Shown: positions 46,643 to 55,822 of the stretch, piece after piece
How positions within the stretch are numbered: position 1 is the first letter of the stretch
How the letters are laid out: each line of letters starts with the position of its first letter
NCBI GenBank assembly: GCA_947466425.1
Contig: CANIBZ010000004.1
Location: 36,771-100,770, forward strand
Direction of reading: 5' to 3'
Source of the DNA: Flavobacteriales bacterium
GTDB lineage: Bacteria > Bacteroidota > Bacteroidia > Flavobacteriales_D > Sanyastnellaceae
DNA length: 64,000 nt
The notes under the pieces: generated by a model
Told to the model about the DNA's origin: nothing
The model's input: the letters and a program-made list of their open reading frames with translations, nothing else
Database searches by the model: none
Translations under genes and position numbers: made by a program

Positions 46643-48277
46643 ATGTCTGAAGAAATACAAAACGAAAAATCTGGTAAGTCTCCATTACAGCCGTTGTATT
46701 ACGCTTTTGTATTAATCGCTGGAATTCTTATAGGTACTCTTCTTGCCGACAAAAATCTGCTCACCATAAAAACAGGTAAAGAAGACAATCCAAACAAGCT
46801 TGTCAGTCTTATTGATTTCATCGAAGATAACTACGTAGATAGTGTAGATAAAAAGAAAATCATTGACGATGCAATCGCGTCTATTCTTAAAAACTTAGAC
46901 CCCCACAGCTATTACTTAAACCCTGAAGACTACGCAAAAGCTAAAGAAGAAATGTCTGGCTCGTATGAAGGTGTTGGGGTAGAATTTTTAATTCTTCGGG
47001 ACTCACTTATGGTAAACCGCGTTGTTCCCTTTGGACCAAGTTTCCGCGCTGGCATTCAGTCCGGAGACCGCATTGTTCAAGTAGATGGAAAAGATATTTC
47101 CGGAAAATCGTTGAACAACGATGGCGTTATGAAAATGTTGAAGGGTGATGCTGGAAGCGTTGTGAACATTAGCGTTCTTCGAAAAAAAGAATATTTACAT
47201 TTTAATGTTGAAAGGGGTTCTTTGCCTTTGCCAAGCGTGCCTTCTTTTTATAAAGTTGAAGACGGCCTTGGCTATATAAAAATCGATCGGTTCGCAAGAA
47301 CAACATACGATGAGTTTCTAGCTGCAGGAAACGCACTTAAAAATCAAGGGTGTAACAAGTTCATTCTAGACCTGCGAGGAAACGGCGGTGGGCTGCTAGA
47401 TCAAGCCACGAACATTGCTGAAGAATTCTTAGAAAAAGACCGTTTAATGGTTTACACATCGGGTACGCACACCGGCCGAAACGATTATAACACTCAGAAA
47501 CGCGGGTCGTTCGCTGATATTCAAGTAACAGTGCTTATCGATGAGTATAGCGCTTCTGCTAGTGAAATTGTTGCTGGCGCATTACAAGACTGGGACCGTG
47601 CAATTGTGGTTGGAAGACGTTCATTCGGTAAAGGCCTTGTGCAAAGCGAAATAGAGCTTCCAGATAAAAGCGCGCTTCGATTAACAACCGCTCGCTATTA
47701 CACCCCTACCGGAAGATGCATTCAAAAACCTTACGGAGACTCTTCTAAATACTTCAATGAAACACATCAACGTTGGCTGAGCGGTGAATTGTTCAATCAA
47801 GAAAAAATCTCTCATGTTGATTCGTTGAAATTCTTTACCCCTTCAGGCCGCTTGGTTTACGGAGGCGGTGGAATTACACCAGATGTGTTTATTCCTTTCG
47901 ATTCAACCTCTACCTCCTTCGCGCTAATAGACATCATTAATTCAGGAATATTAAGACACCTGTGCTTCGATTATGTAGATCAAAATAGATCCGCACTTTC
48001 CAATTGGAAATCTTTCGATCTCTATCAAAAAAATTACAAAACAGAAGAGGCACTTTTAGAGAAAACCCTTCTTTCCGCGAAAGAAAATAATATTCTTTAC
48101 ACCAAAGCAGAAGTAGCAAAACTTAAATCGCAATGTTCACTTCGTATTAAAGCGCAAATTGCGCGGGCTTTATTCGATGAAAATGCCATGATTCGCATTA
48201 TGAACGGGGTAGATCCCGAATTGCTAAAGGCAGTAGAGATTTCTAAAAACTACAACTCTTACTTCTTTCATAACTAA
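46643..48277 (+). CDS. S41 C-terminal processing peptidase with PDZ domain (CtpA-like), membrane-anchored
   Basis: A 544-residue periplasmic-side protease. One membrane helix near residues 20-38, a PDZ domain (about 95-190; YEGVGVEFLI, GIQSGDRIVQVDG), and the S41 core with the Ser-Lys dyad S305 (SASASE) and K330 (FGKG), plus DLRGNGGG. The 130-residue C-terminus is helical and specific to this group. The stop TAA shares one base with the rnpA ATG, so the genes are coupled. Substrates are unknown. Confidence 0.88.
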   Translation: MSEEIQNEKSGKSPLQPLYYAFVLIAGILIGTLLADKNLLTIKTGKEDNPNKLVSLIDFIEDNYVDSVDKKKIIDDAIASILKNLDPHSYYLNPEDYAKAKEEMSGSYEGVGVEFLILRDSLMVNRVVPFGPSFRAGIQSGDRIVQVDGKDISGKSLNNDGVMKMLKGDAGSVVNISVLRKKEYLHFNVERGSLPLPSVPSFYKVEDGLGYIKIDRFARTTYDEFLAAGNALKNQGCNKFILDLRGNGGGLLDQATNIAEEFLEKDRLMVYTSGTHTGRNDYNTQKRGSFADIQVTVLIDEYSASASEIVAGALQDWDRAIVVGRRSFGKGLVQSEIELPDKSALRLTTARYYTPTGRCIQKPYGDSSKYFNETHQRWLSGELFNQEKISHVDSLKFFTPSGRLVYGGGGITPDVFIPFDSTSTSFALIDIINSGILRHLCFDYVDQNRSALSNWKSFDLYQKNYKTEEALLEKTLLSAKENNILYTKAEVAKLKSQCSLRIKAQIARALFDENAMIRIMNGVDPELLKAVEISKNYNSYFFHN

Positions 48278-48681
48278 TGAACACGCTTTCCAAACAGGAA
48301 CGCCTCTATAAAAAAAAAACTATAGAGTCGCTTTACGCTCAAGGAAAAAGCATTAAAACTCCTGCCATCATTTGCTTGTATCACCCGTCTGAAGAGATTT
48401 CTGAATTTCCAGCGCAAGCGCTATTCACAGCGCCAAAACGCCGTTTCGCAAGGGCACATGATAGAAACAGAATAAAACGACTCATAAAAGAGGTTTATCG
48501 AAAAGAAAAACAACCCCTTTATGATCACCTCAACAACATGGGTGAAAAATTATCGTTAGCCTTTATCTTTACGGGTAACCGCATTCCCGATTATGATTAT
48601 GTGGAACAAAAAATAAAGTACATTATTCGACAACTCATTTCTGTTACAAACCACGAGCTTTCCACAAATGAAAATACTTAA
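48277..48681 (+). CDS. rnpA: Ribonuclease P protein component
   Basis: Protein subunit of RNase P, which trims tRNA 5' ends. The 134-residue basic protein has the family hallmarks FTAPKRRFARAHDRNRIKRLIKEVYR (the RNR motif). It lies between two S41 protease genes, overlapping the first by 1 bp and the second by 14 bp. The rpmH gene, its neighbour in many bacteria, is not here. Confidence 0.95.
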   Translation: MNTLSKQERLYKKKTIESLYAQGKSIKTPAIICLYHPSEEISEFPAQALFTAPKRRFARAHDRNRIKRLIKEVYRKEKQPLYDHLNNMGEKLSLAFIFTGNRIPDYDYVEQKIKYIIRQLISVTNHELSTNENT

Positions 48682-50335
48682 GCATACTCTTTTCTTTTTT
48701 GTTCTTTCCCTTTCTTCTTTTTCCTCTTTCGCTCAGCCCGAAGCGTCCACAAACTATTTCGAAGTTGTAAAAAACCTTGAAATTTTTACAGATGTTTTTC
48801 GGCAACTCGATCAATTATATGTGGAAGAGGCTGCGCCTGGAAACCTTGTCAACACTGCCCTTAACGGCATGCTGGCTTCCTTAGACCCTTATACCGTTTA
48901 TTACCCCGAATCCCGAATCGAAGACGCTATGTATCTCCAAACCGGAATGTATGGCGGGGTGGGTGCGCGTGTAGATTTAGTAAATGGAAGAAATACGGTG
49001 CTTGAGGTTTTCGAGTCGTTTCCGGCTTATAAATCTGGACTTCGCGCGGGAGACATCATTACGCATATAGGCGGAAAATCTATTGACGGAATTGATTTAG
49101 ACAATCTGGAAGACGGCCTTACCGGAACGCCTGGAAGCGTTGTTAATCTTACTGTTATTCATCTTGGCAAACCCTCAGCAATTGAATTAGCTGTAACTCG
49201 CGAAAGTATTAAAACACCCGATGTTCCCCACTTCCAATTATTGGAAAACAATGTTGGGTACATTAAACTCGACGAGTTCACACAAACTGCATCAGACGAT
49301 GTGAAGAATAGTTTCAATTCGCTAAAAGGAAAAGGCATGAACAAACTCATTCTCGACCTTCGTGGAAATGGAGGGGGGCTGTTGAATGAGGCGGTTAAAA
49401 TCGTAAATTTCTTTGTACCGAAAGGAACTGAAATCACCCGCACAATGGGAAAAACAGAGTCTTGGAAACAGGTTTATATTGCTCAATACGACCCCCTAGA
49501 CCTGGGTATTCCATTGGTTGTTTTAGTCGATGAAATGTCTGCTTCAGCTTCTGAAATCGTGAGTGGAAGTCTTCAAGATTTAGACCGCGCTGTTATTGTG
49601 GGTGTGCCTTCATTCGGCAAAGGTTTGGTTCAACAAACGTTGGATCTTTCGTACAACGCGAAGATGAAAGTGACTGTCGCAAAGTACTACACGCCAAGCG
49701 GAAGATGTATTCAGAAGCTCGATTACGGAAACAAAAAAGACGGGCATGCTACGCAAATAGACACCACGAAAATCAGAACATTCTACACCACACATGGAAG
49801 ACCTGTGAAAGACGGAAGTGGCATTTATCCAGATGTTGTTATTAGCCCTAGCGGATCAAAAGAAATTCTTTCACAACTTCAAAAGAATTTAATTTACTTC
49901 AGATTTGGTGTTGAGTTCAAGAAAACACACGCGTCTATCGATTCAGCCGGGAGCTTTTCAATTTCATCAAAAGACTACACTGATTTCGTTCAATTCGCTA
50001 AGAAAAACGCTAAAGACTTTGTTCCAACCTGGTTTGAACATCTTGAAAAATTAGAACAAGAGCTAACCCTTCAATCTTCTGTTAACTCAACCTTAAAAGA
50101 CCAATTGGCTAATTTACAAATCGCAATTTCTTCTGCTCTCGAAAGCAGTCTAATGCAGCTTCAAACTGAAATAACCCCTAGCATTGAAGCAAAAATTGTA
50201 GAGATGTATTACTTCCGCTCAGCCGCAATTAAACAATCCTTAACCAACGATCCTTTGATTCGTGCTTCACAAGACGTTTTTCAAAAGAACTATTCAACCA
50301 TTCTTGCTGGACCAGCTGGCACAGAAAAAAATTAA
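48668..50335 (+). CDS. S41 C-terminal processing peptidase with PDZ domain, exported
   Basis: A 555-residue paralogue of the upstream protease, with a cleaved-type signal peptide (about 1-22, SSFAQ) instead of a retained anchor. The PDZ domain lies at about 95-180 and the S41 core carries the dyad S293 (SASASE) and K318 (FGKG), with DLRGNGGG. Its C-terminal region (about 430-540) is largely helical and coiled. It starts 14 bp inside rnpA. Possibly the two proteases have different targets in the cell envelope. Confidence 0.88.
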   Translation: MKILKHTLFFFVLSLSSFSSFAQPEASTNYFEVVKNLEIFTDVFRQLDQLYVEEAAPGNLVNTALNGMLASLDPYTVYYPESRIEDAMYLQTGMYGGVGARVDLVNGRNTVLEVFESFPAYKSGLRAGDIITHIGGKSIDGIDLDNLEDGLTGTPGSVVNLTVIHLGKPSAIELAVTRESIKTPDVPHFQLLENNVGYIKLDEFTQTASDDVKNSFNSLKGKGMNKLILDLRGNGGGLLNEAVKIVNFFVPKGTEITRTMGKTESWKQVYIAQYDPLDLGIPLVVLVDEMSASASEIVSGSLQDLDRAVIVGVPSFGKGLVQQTLDLSYNAKMKVTVAKYYTPSGRCIQKLDYGNKKDGHATQIDTTKIRTFYTTHGRPVKDGSGIYPDVVISPSGSKEILSQLQKNLIYFRFGVEFKKTHASIDSAGSFSISSKDYTDFVQFAKKNAKDFVPTWFEHLEKLEQELTLQSSVNSTLKDQLANLQIAISSALESSLMQLQTEITPSIEAKIVEMYYFRSAAIKQSLTNDPLIRASQDVFQKNYSTILAGPAGTEKN

Positions 50336-50338
50336 GCC

Positions 50339-51784
50339 GTGCTGAAATTCTTCAGTCATCCTAAAACACAATTAGCTGCTCTTGCACTATGGGCGTGTAT
50401 GCTTCCGTTTTGGAATTTAGGAATGTCTGTTGCTATGTTTTTTCTACTCTTCGTTTCTGTTGTTGGCGCCGTTCAGAAAAAGAAATTTCTACTACTTCCC
50501 GTCCTACGCAATCCCATTTACCTGAGCTTCCTTCTTGTTTGGGCACTTCTGTTTTTAGGTTTTTTCCGTGGTGGAGAAAACGCTTCCGTGTTAAAGGAAA
50601 TAAAGACACTACTACCATTGGTTCTTGCCCCGCTGTTTTTACAAAATCTTTCTCCCCTTAGCAAATCAAATGAAAATTTTATTTGGAAGGTATTCTTCAC
50701 CTCTGTGGGGGTTGCTGCACTTATTTGTGTGGCCTACGCTGTTGTGAAATACCCACTTCAAGAGCCCCGAGAAGCTTCGTTGTTCATATCACATATCCGA
50801 TTCAGCTTAATGGCTGTATTGGCTCTTATTGGCGTTTGGAGAGGTCCCTGCGTTATTCCTACGTCTTTAAAAATTACACTCACCGTTGTAGTCTGTTCCT
50901 TTTTCTTCTTTGTTGGAACACTAACAGGATGGGGATTCTTAATTGTTTTAGTGGTTCTCCTCTTCGCTTCAAAATCAAGACGTAATAAATTCATTGTAGT
51001 TGGAACCTCACTCGCCGTCACTTCAATTTTACTTTTCTTTCTCTCACAATTCACTGAATCAAATAGTTTTCAAACCGAAAACGGTAATCGTGTTTTCGTT
51101 AATGTTGCTCCCTTAGAATTAGATAGCGCTTGGTTGGCGCGCACAAACCACCCTATGCTTCAAAAAGATGCGAGAGGACAGCTGGTGCAATCAACACTCA
51201 TTCGCTACTTAGCAAGTAAGGGGCTAACAAAAGATGCCGCCGGTGTTCAGCAACTGTCCGACATTGATATTTCGAACATTTTAGCCGGGTACACCAACTG
51301 CAATGAACCACACTGGAACGCATTAGAAAAACGTTGGCATCAAATCGTTTTTGAATATCAGTCCTTTCGCAGCGGAGAAAACCCCAGTGGCCATTCTATC
51401 TTCCAACGCATAGAATATTACAAAGCTGCCAAATTTATTATTGAAAGAAATGTTCTTTTAGGAGTGGGTCAGGGAAATGTGAAATCTACCTATAGCCAGA
51501 CGTACAAAACAACTTCTCCAACCTTAGATGAAAAGGTTCAACACGCCGTTCATAATCAGTTTCTATCTTATTGGATAGCGGCAGGATTAGCTGCAATTAT
51601 CTCCTTCCTTCTTTACTTCTATTTCATGTGGAAACAAGCTAGAAAACATGAAATTGCTTTAGCATTTGTATTGCTTGCCTTTTTATCTTGCCTCACGGAA
51701 GACACCCTAACAACGCAGCCAGGTGTGGCATTCTTTGCTTTTTTCAGCATGTTCTTTTTCTTCCTACCAAGAAAAGAAGATTAG
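50339..51784 (+). CDS. O-antigen ligase/polymerase-like membrane protein
   Basis: A 481-residue protein with about 11 predicted membrane segments and a large periplasmic loop between about residues 235 and 400. That loop carries a Wzy/WaaL-like pattern, with FQRIEYYKAAKFIIERNVLLGVGQGN. Members join or polymerise O-antigen or other glycans to lipid or protein acceptors; the substrate is not inferable. It starts with GTG 3 bp after the protease gene, and its stop overlaps the stop of the M28 gene on the other strand. Confidence 0.8.
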   Translation: MLKFFSHPKTQLAALALWACMLPFWNLGMSVAMFFLLFVSVVGAVQKKKFLLLPVLRNPIYLSFLLVWALLFLGFFRGGENASVLKEIKTLLPLVLAPLFLQNLSPLSKSNENFIWKVFFTSVGVAALICVAYAVVKYPLQEPREASLFISHIRFSLMAVLALIGVWRGPCVIPTSLKITLTVVVCSFFFFVGTLTGWGFLIVLVVLLFASKSRRNKFIVVGTSLAVTSILLFFLSQFTESNSFQTENGNRVFVNVAPLELDSAWLARTNHPMLQKDARGQLVQSTLIRYLASKGLTKDAAGVQQLSDIDISNILAGYTNCNEPHWNALEKRWHQIVFEYQSFRSGENPSGHSIFQRIEYYKAAKFIIERNVLLGVGQGNVKSTYSQTYKTTSPTLDEKVQHAVHNQFLSYWIAAGLAAIISFLLYFYFMWKQARKHEIALAFVLLAFLSCLTEDTLTTQPGVAFFAFFSMFFFFLPRKED

Positions 51785-53358
51785 TTCTTCAGCTTTATTC
51801 TTTCAGGCTGATTGGCCAATTCCCAAGCGGTAGAAAATACCAGTTGCGCTATGCTACACATCTTGTCGTAAAGAATCTTTTCTGGGTCATCACCAGGCTT
51901 GTGATAGTCTTCATGAACACCACTGAAATAAAAGATGACGGGAATGTTGTTCTTAGCAAAATTGTAATGATCAGAACGATAATAAAACTGATTAGGGTCG
52001 TCTTCTGCATTGAATGTATAATCCAAAGACAAGTTAGATGTTTGCTTATTCACCTCTTCCGAAATGTTATGAAGATCCATACTCAAACGGTCACTTCCAA
52101 TCAAATAAACATATTTTTCATTGTCTTTATGCGCTTCATCTAAACGCCCAATCATATCGATATTCAAGTCGCAAACAGTGTTTTCCAAAGGATACACCGG
52201 ATGTCTTGTATAATAATCACTTCCGAACAACCCTTTTTCTTCACCGCTTACGTGAAGAATTAACACACTTCGCTTAGGACCATTCCCTTCTTTCTTAGCT
52301 TGAATAAAAGCTTCCCCAATTTCCATAGCTGAAACAGTTCCAGAACCATCATCGTCTGCACCGTTGTTAATCTCGCCATTAACAATACCAATGTGATCAT
52401 AATGGGCGGAAATAACAACTATTTCATTCTTTAGTGTTGCATCACTTCCTTCTATGAAAGCCAGCACATTTTCACTAGAAACAATTTCATCTGTTACATT
52501 TACATTCAACGAAACAGAGGCGTTAACAGTAGCAATATTCTTTGATTTAATTTTCTTCTTTTTTCCAATACCTGTAACTTTAACAAGGTCCACATTTAAC
52601 CACTCATTAGCAGATTTTTCGTTGGTAAAGATTAATGGAATTCCTGAAGCAGAAACAACATCCATATCCTCAATCAATTCCATTTTCTCTGATTCTAACC
52701 AAAACTTAACTCGCGGTAAAAATGTTGCGTAATCACGTCGGATAACAACAATTGCCTTTGCTCCGTTTTCTTGAGCTAAGGCAACCTTCAAACCAGGATC
52801 ATACGACCAATCGCTCAATTGCTCTGTATCTCCAGAAATGAGTGACTTCCCCTTCTTAGTTTTTGGTTCGCCATCCATAACAACAACTAAAGCATCTTTT
52901 ACATCCAATCCAGCGTAATCGTTGTAACGCCCTTGTGTTATTCCATATCCTGCAAAAACAATTCGTGAAAATGTCTTTGTTCCCTCTAAACCCTCACCAT
53001 CTAAAGAAAATATGTCTTTCGAGCTTTCATAATTCTTTCCATTTACTGTAAGAATTGTAGATGTTAGTTTGCGCTTACGTAATGGAAAGCTCTGCTGCTG
53101 AACACCAGTCATAGAGCCCTTCTTCAATCCTAAAGATTCGTAGTAACTCTCTAAATACGCCGCAGCTTTTTTCTGTCCTGGCTTACTGGTTTCTCGGCCC
53201 TCAAAATCATCCGCTGCTAAAACGAATAATTGTTCCTTAAGCTCCTTAACCGTAATGGTATTCATGTACGTATATCGCTTATCATGCTCATCTAACATTT
53301 TTTGTGCACTCGTTGAAAGAGCAGCACAAACACAAATAATTCCTAATACTTTTTTCAT
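51781..53358 (-). CDS. M28 family zinc metallopeptidase, exported
   Basis: An aminopeptidase-like enzyme of the periplasm or surface. Signal peptide about 1-18, a protease-associated domain (about 85-250), then the M28 core with zinc-ligand patterns SAHYDHIG, NNGADDDGSGT, SGEEKGLFGSDYY, DLNIDMIGR and the His in YYRSDHYNF. The ATG at 53358 (525 residues) is chosen over 53370, which would start inside rpiB and spoil the signal peptide. Cotranscribed with rpiB (1 bp gap). Its stop overlaps the convergent gene by 4 bp. Confidence 0.88.
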   Translation of the reverse strand: MKKVLGIICVCAALSTSAQKMLDEHDKRYTYMNTITVKELKEQLFVLAADDFEGRETSKPGQKKAAAYLESYYESLGLKKGSMTGVQQQSFPLRKRKLTSTILTVNGKNYESSKDIFSLDGEGLEGTKTFSRIVFAGYGITQGRYNDYAGLDVKDALVVVMDGEPKTKKGKSLISGDTEQLSDWSYDPGLKVALAQENGAKAIVVIRRDYATFLPRVKFWLESEKMELIEDMDVVSASGIPLIFTNEKSANEWLNVDLVKVTGIGKKKKIKSKNIATVNASVSLNVNVTDEIVSSENVLAFIEGSDATLKNEIVVISAHYDHIGIVNGEINNGADDDGSGTVSAMEIGEAFIQAKKEGNGPKRSVLILHVSGEEKGLFGSDYYTRHPVYPLENTVCDLNIDMIGRLDEAHKDNEKYVYLIGSDRLSMDLHNISEEVNKQTSNLSLDYTFNAEDDPNQFYYRSDHYNFAKNNIPVIFYFSGVHEDYHKPGDDPEKILYDKMCSIAQLVFSTAWELANQPERIKLKN

Positions 53359-53359
53359 T

Positions 53360-53788
53360 TTACAAATCAATTTTTTCTACACGTTTCGTATGTCTTCCTC
53401 CTTCAAAAGGAGTGTTTAAAAATGCTCTAACCATTGCTTGTGCTCCTTCTATTGAGACAAATCTTGCTGGAATAGATAAGATATTTGCATCGTTATGCTG
53501 ACGAGCAAGAACTGCAATTTCTTCCGTCCAACATAATGCAGCTCTTACACCAGCGTGTTTGTTAGCCGCAATATTCACTCCATTCGCAGAACCACAAAGC
53601 AAAATTCCACGTGAATCATTATTTATACTTTCCGCAACAGCGTGAGCATAATCTGCATAATCACAACTTTCTACTGTTGCGCAACCCTTATCTTCTATTT
53701 GAATAGATGGGAATTCCTTTACCATCCAGTCTTTTAGGGTTTCTTTCATCTCAAAGCCAGCATGATCAGAACCTATATAAAGCTTCAT
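53360..53788 (-). CDS. rpiB: Ribose-5-phosphate isomerase B
   Basis: Interconverts ribose-5-P and ribulose-5-P in the pentose phosphate pathway. The 142 residues have the RpiB/LacAB start IGSDHAGFEMKE, the active-site Cys/Gly region ILLCGSANGVNIAANKHAGVRAAL and HNDANILSIPARF. Length is normal. Promoter box TAAGTTTG lies 17 nt upstream; the M28 gene follows. Confidence 0.95.
   Translation of the reverse strand: MKLYIGSDHAGFEMKETLKDWMVKEFPSIQIEDKGCATVESCDYADYAHAVAESINNDSRGILLCGSANGVNIAANKHAGVRAALCWTEEIAVLARQHNDANILSIPARFVSIEGAQAMVRAFLNTPFEGGRHTKRVEKIDL
53604..53617. promoter_or_regulatory. Weak parS-like site inside rpiB
   Basis: ATTCCACGTGAATC matches the parS core GTTTCACGTGAAAC at 11 of 14 positions and keeps the central CACGTG. 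Alone it would be dismissed; it is listed because three better sites follow within 4 kb. Confidence 0.2.
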
Positions 53789-54319
53789 AAAATATTCGTT
53801 TAATACAAACTTATTCTCTTCTTTTCTGTTTTGAATAACAATGTGAATGGAAAGTGGAGTCTTTTAACAACTCGCTCTTTTTTGTGTGTTTAACTTGTGA
53901 ATAACTGATCAAAACAAAATTTTTCCTTTCAATAAAATAGTGCGCTTATACAGAATGATTTTCTATCAAAATTTAGTTCTCACTAGTTTGAATTTATTAT
54001 AAACGAAATTCATTAACACAAAAGAAGTTATTACACCCTACAGATTACGAACACACCAACTTTTTTATAACTCTGTTCATTTCCTGTAAGAATATTCAAA
54101 TTCAAATGATTAGATCTCTTTCGGTTGTTAAGAACATGTTACTTCATTGATAATAACGTTAATTCCTAGGATTGAAAGATAAACTTACTGACGGTATTAA
54201 CAGCCCTATTACTATTACTATTTTCTTTTATAAAGATTATAATTACATAATAGATGTTGGTGAAAACAAAGTTAGTGTCAAATTCGTTTTGAATTAGAAA
54301 TCATAACGACCTTTGAAAA
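53789..54319. other. 531 bp AT-rich intergenic region
   Basis: The only long gap in the window, between divergent rpiB and the MORN-like gene. It holds the rpiB promoter and presumably that of the MORN-like gene. I see no convincing ORF or RNA gene. TGTGAATAA (53896-53904) is one base from the DnaA box TGTGGATAA, but no cluster of such boxes is visible. Confidence 0.5.
53806..53813 (-). promoter_or_regulatory. Promoter -7 element of rpiB-M28 operon (TAAGTTTG)
   Basis: Exact TAnnTTTG match on the minus strand, 17 nt before the rpiB ATG. Confidence 0.55.
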
Positions 54320-55819
54320 ATGAAACCATTCGGAATATTAATCGCTCTTTTGCTCGCTAGCCAACTTTCGGTTTGGTCTCAAAATGAGTTCAAGGTATTC
54401 TATTACGCCAATGGTCAGAAAAGCAGCGAAGGATATTTAGACCAAGGTAAACCAAACGGTTATTGGAAGAACTATTACGATTCAGGAATATTGAAGTCGG
54501 AAGGAAATAGAAAAGATTTTCAGCTAGATTCCACGTGGAAGTTTTTTAGAGGCGATGGTAGTTTGCAGCAATCAATAGAATACAAAGAGAACTTAAAACA
54601 GGGTTTTGAATGTTTATATGATTCACTAGGAAGGAAAGAGCGAGCGATTACCTTCAAAAGTGATATTAAAGATGGTCCAGCATTTGAATATTTTTCTACA
54701 GGAAATCTTAGCGCAGCGTACAATTATACCAATAATCTGATTGAAGGAAAATATTTCGAATACGCAGAAGACACAAGGGTAATCACCAGGCGCACTTACA
54801 AGAATGGTCTTATTTATTCCGAAGAAAAAATCAATAGGTACAATAGAAACAATCAACGTGTTGGACTTTGGATTGAGCTAAGAGAGAATGGGAAGTTGAA
54901 AGAGGAAGGAAATTATCAACTTGGATTGAAGGAAGGAACCTTCAAAGTATACAACAAGCAAGGAGAATTTTCGAAGTTTGAATTTTATGAAAATGGTATT
55001 TTAAAAGAGAACACAGAGGAAACAGAATTTGTGAAAATAGAAAAATTTTATGATGAGAAGGGAAGAGTAATAGAACGAGGAGGTAGGAAGAATGGCCTGA
55101 AACACGGTACGTTTCAAACCTTAGATTCCACGGGAAACATAATTTTTTCACGACTATACTTGAATGATATTATTCAAGCAGAGGGTAAGTATGATTCGCT
55201 TAATAGAGAAATAGGAGAATGGAAATACTATTTTCCAAGCGGAAAAGTTCGTTCGGTTGGTAGTTATTTAAATGGAAAAAAGAATGGTGATTGGAAGTAT
55301 TACTTCGAAAACGGAAAGATAGAGCAGCTGGGTAAGTATGATAATAATTTTATTTCAGGAAATTGGTTGTGGTATTATTCGAATGGAATAGTTCTAAGGG
55401 AGGAATATTATAGAAAGGGAAAATTAGACGGTCATTACGTAGAAAACGACAGCCTTGGCGTTGTTGTTTTAGAGGGTGAGTATGGAGACGGATTAAAACA
55501 AGGGAAATGGTATCGATCGATAAACGATCACAAAGAAGAAGGTGAATATGTTGACGATGAAAGAAATGGTCTTTGGGTCTTTACACATTCCAACGGAACT
55601 AAAATGTTTGAAGGAAAATTTGAATTGGGTGCGCCTGTGGGAAAGCATGAATATTTTTATTCGAACGGAAAAAACGAAATGAAAGGGGGGTATGAAGGCG
55701 GTGAGTTAGAAGGAGATTGGATGTATTTCGATGAAGATGGAATTTATATCAATACAGTAACATACAAAGAAGGGAAGCTCTTCAAAGTAGATGGTATTAA
55801 GTTGAAAGAAAAAAAGTAG
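54320..55819 (+). CDS. MORN-like (YwqK type) repeat protein, exported
   Basis: A 499-residue protein with a signal peptide (about 1-20) and about 18 imperfect repeats of 22-25 residues of the form G-x-W-K-x-Y-Y-x-x-G-x-x-x-x-E-G-x-Y, for example NGKKNGDWKYYFENGK. These MORN/YwqK beta-hairpin repeats form elongated surfaces; annotators often label them antitoxin-like from YwqK, but no toxin gene is adjacent and a signal peptide argues against that. Role unknown. A 12 bp palindrome of parS type lies in the coding sequence (54529-54540). Confidence 0.8.
   Translation: MKPFGILIALLLASQLSVWSQNEFKVFYYANGQKSSEGYLDQGKPNGYWKNYYDSGILKSEGNRKDFQLDSTWKFFRGDGSLQQSIEYKENLKQGFECLYDSLGRKERAITFKSDIKDGPAFEYFSTGNLSAAYNYTNNLIEGKYFEYAEDTRVITRRTYKNGLIYSEEKINRYNRNNQRVGLWIELRENGKLKEEGNYQLGLKEGTFKVYNKQGEFSKFEFYENGILKENTEETEFVKIEKFYDEKGRVIERGGRKNGLKHGTFQTLDSTGNIIFSRLYLNDIIQAEGKYDSLNREIGEWKYYFPSGKVRSVGSYLNGKKNGDWKYYFENGKIEQLGKYDNNFISGNWLWYYSNGIVLREEYYRKGKLDGHYVENDSLGVVVLEGEYGDGLKQGKWYRSINDHKEEGEYVDDERNGLWVFTHSNGTKMFEGKFELGAPVGKHEYFYSNGKNEMKGGYEGGELEGDWMYFDEDGIYINTVTYKEGKLFKVDGIKLKEKK
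54528..54541. promoter_or_regulatory. parS-like palindrome inside the MORN-like gene
   Basis: ATTCCACGTGGAAG contains the perfect 12 bp palindrome TTCCACGTGGAA, 12 of 14 identical to the parS variant GTTCCACGTGGAAC. A possible second-rank ParB site. Confidence 0.3.
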
Positions 55820-55822
55820 TTG

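Noticed and set aside
53896..53904. TGTGAATAA as a DnaA box and the gap as oriC
   Set aside because: A single box with one mismatch and no repeat array is not enough; mentioned only as a candidate to test.
54320..55819. Toxin-antitoxin system based on YwqK similarity
   Set aside because: The protein has a signal peptide and no toxin-like neighbour.
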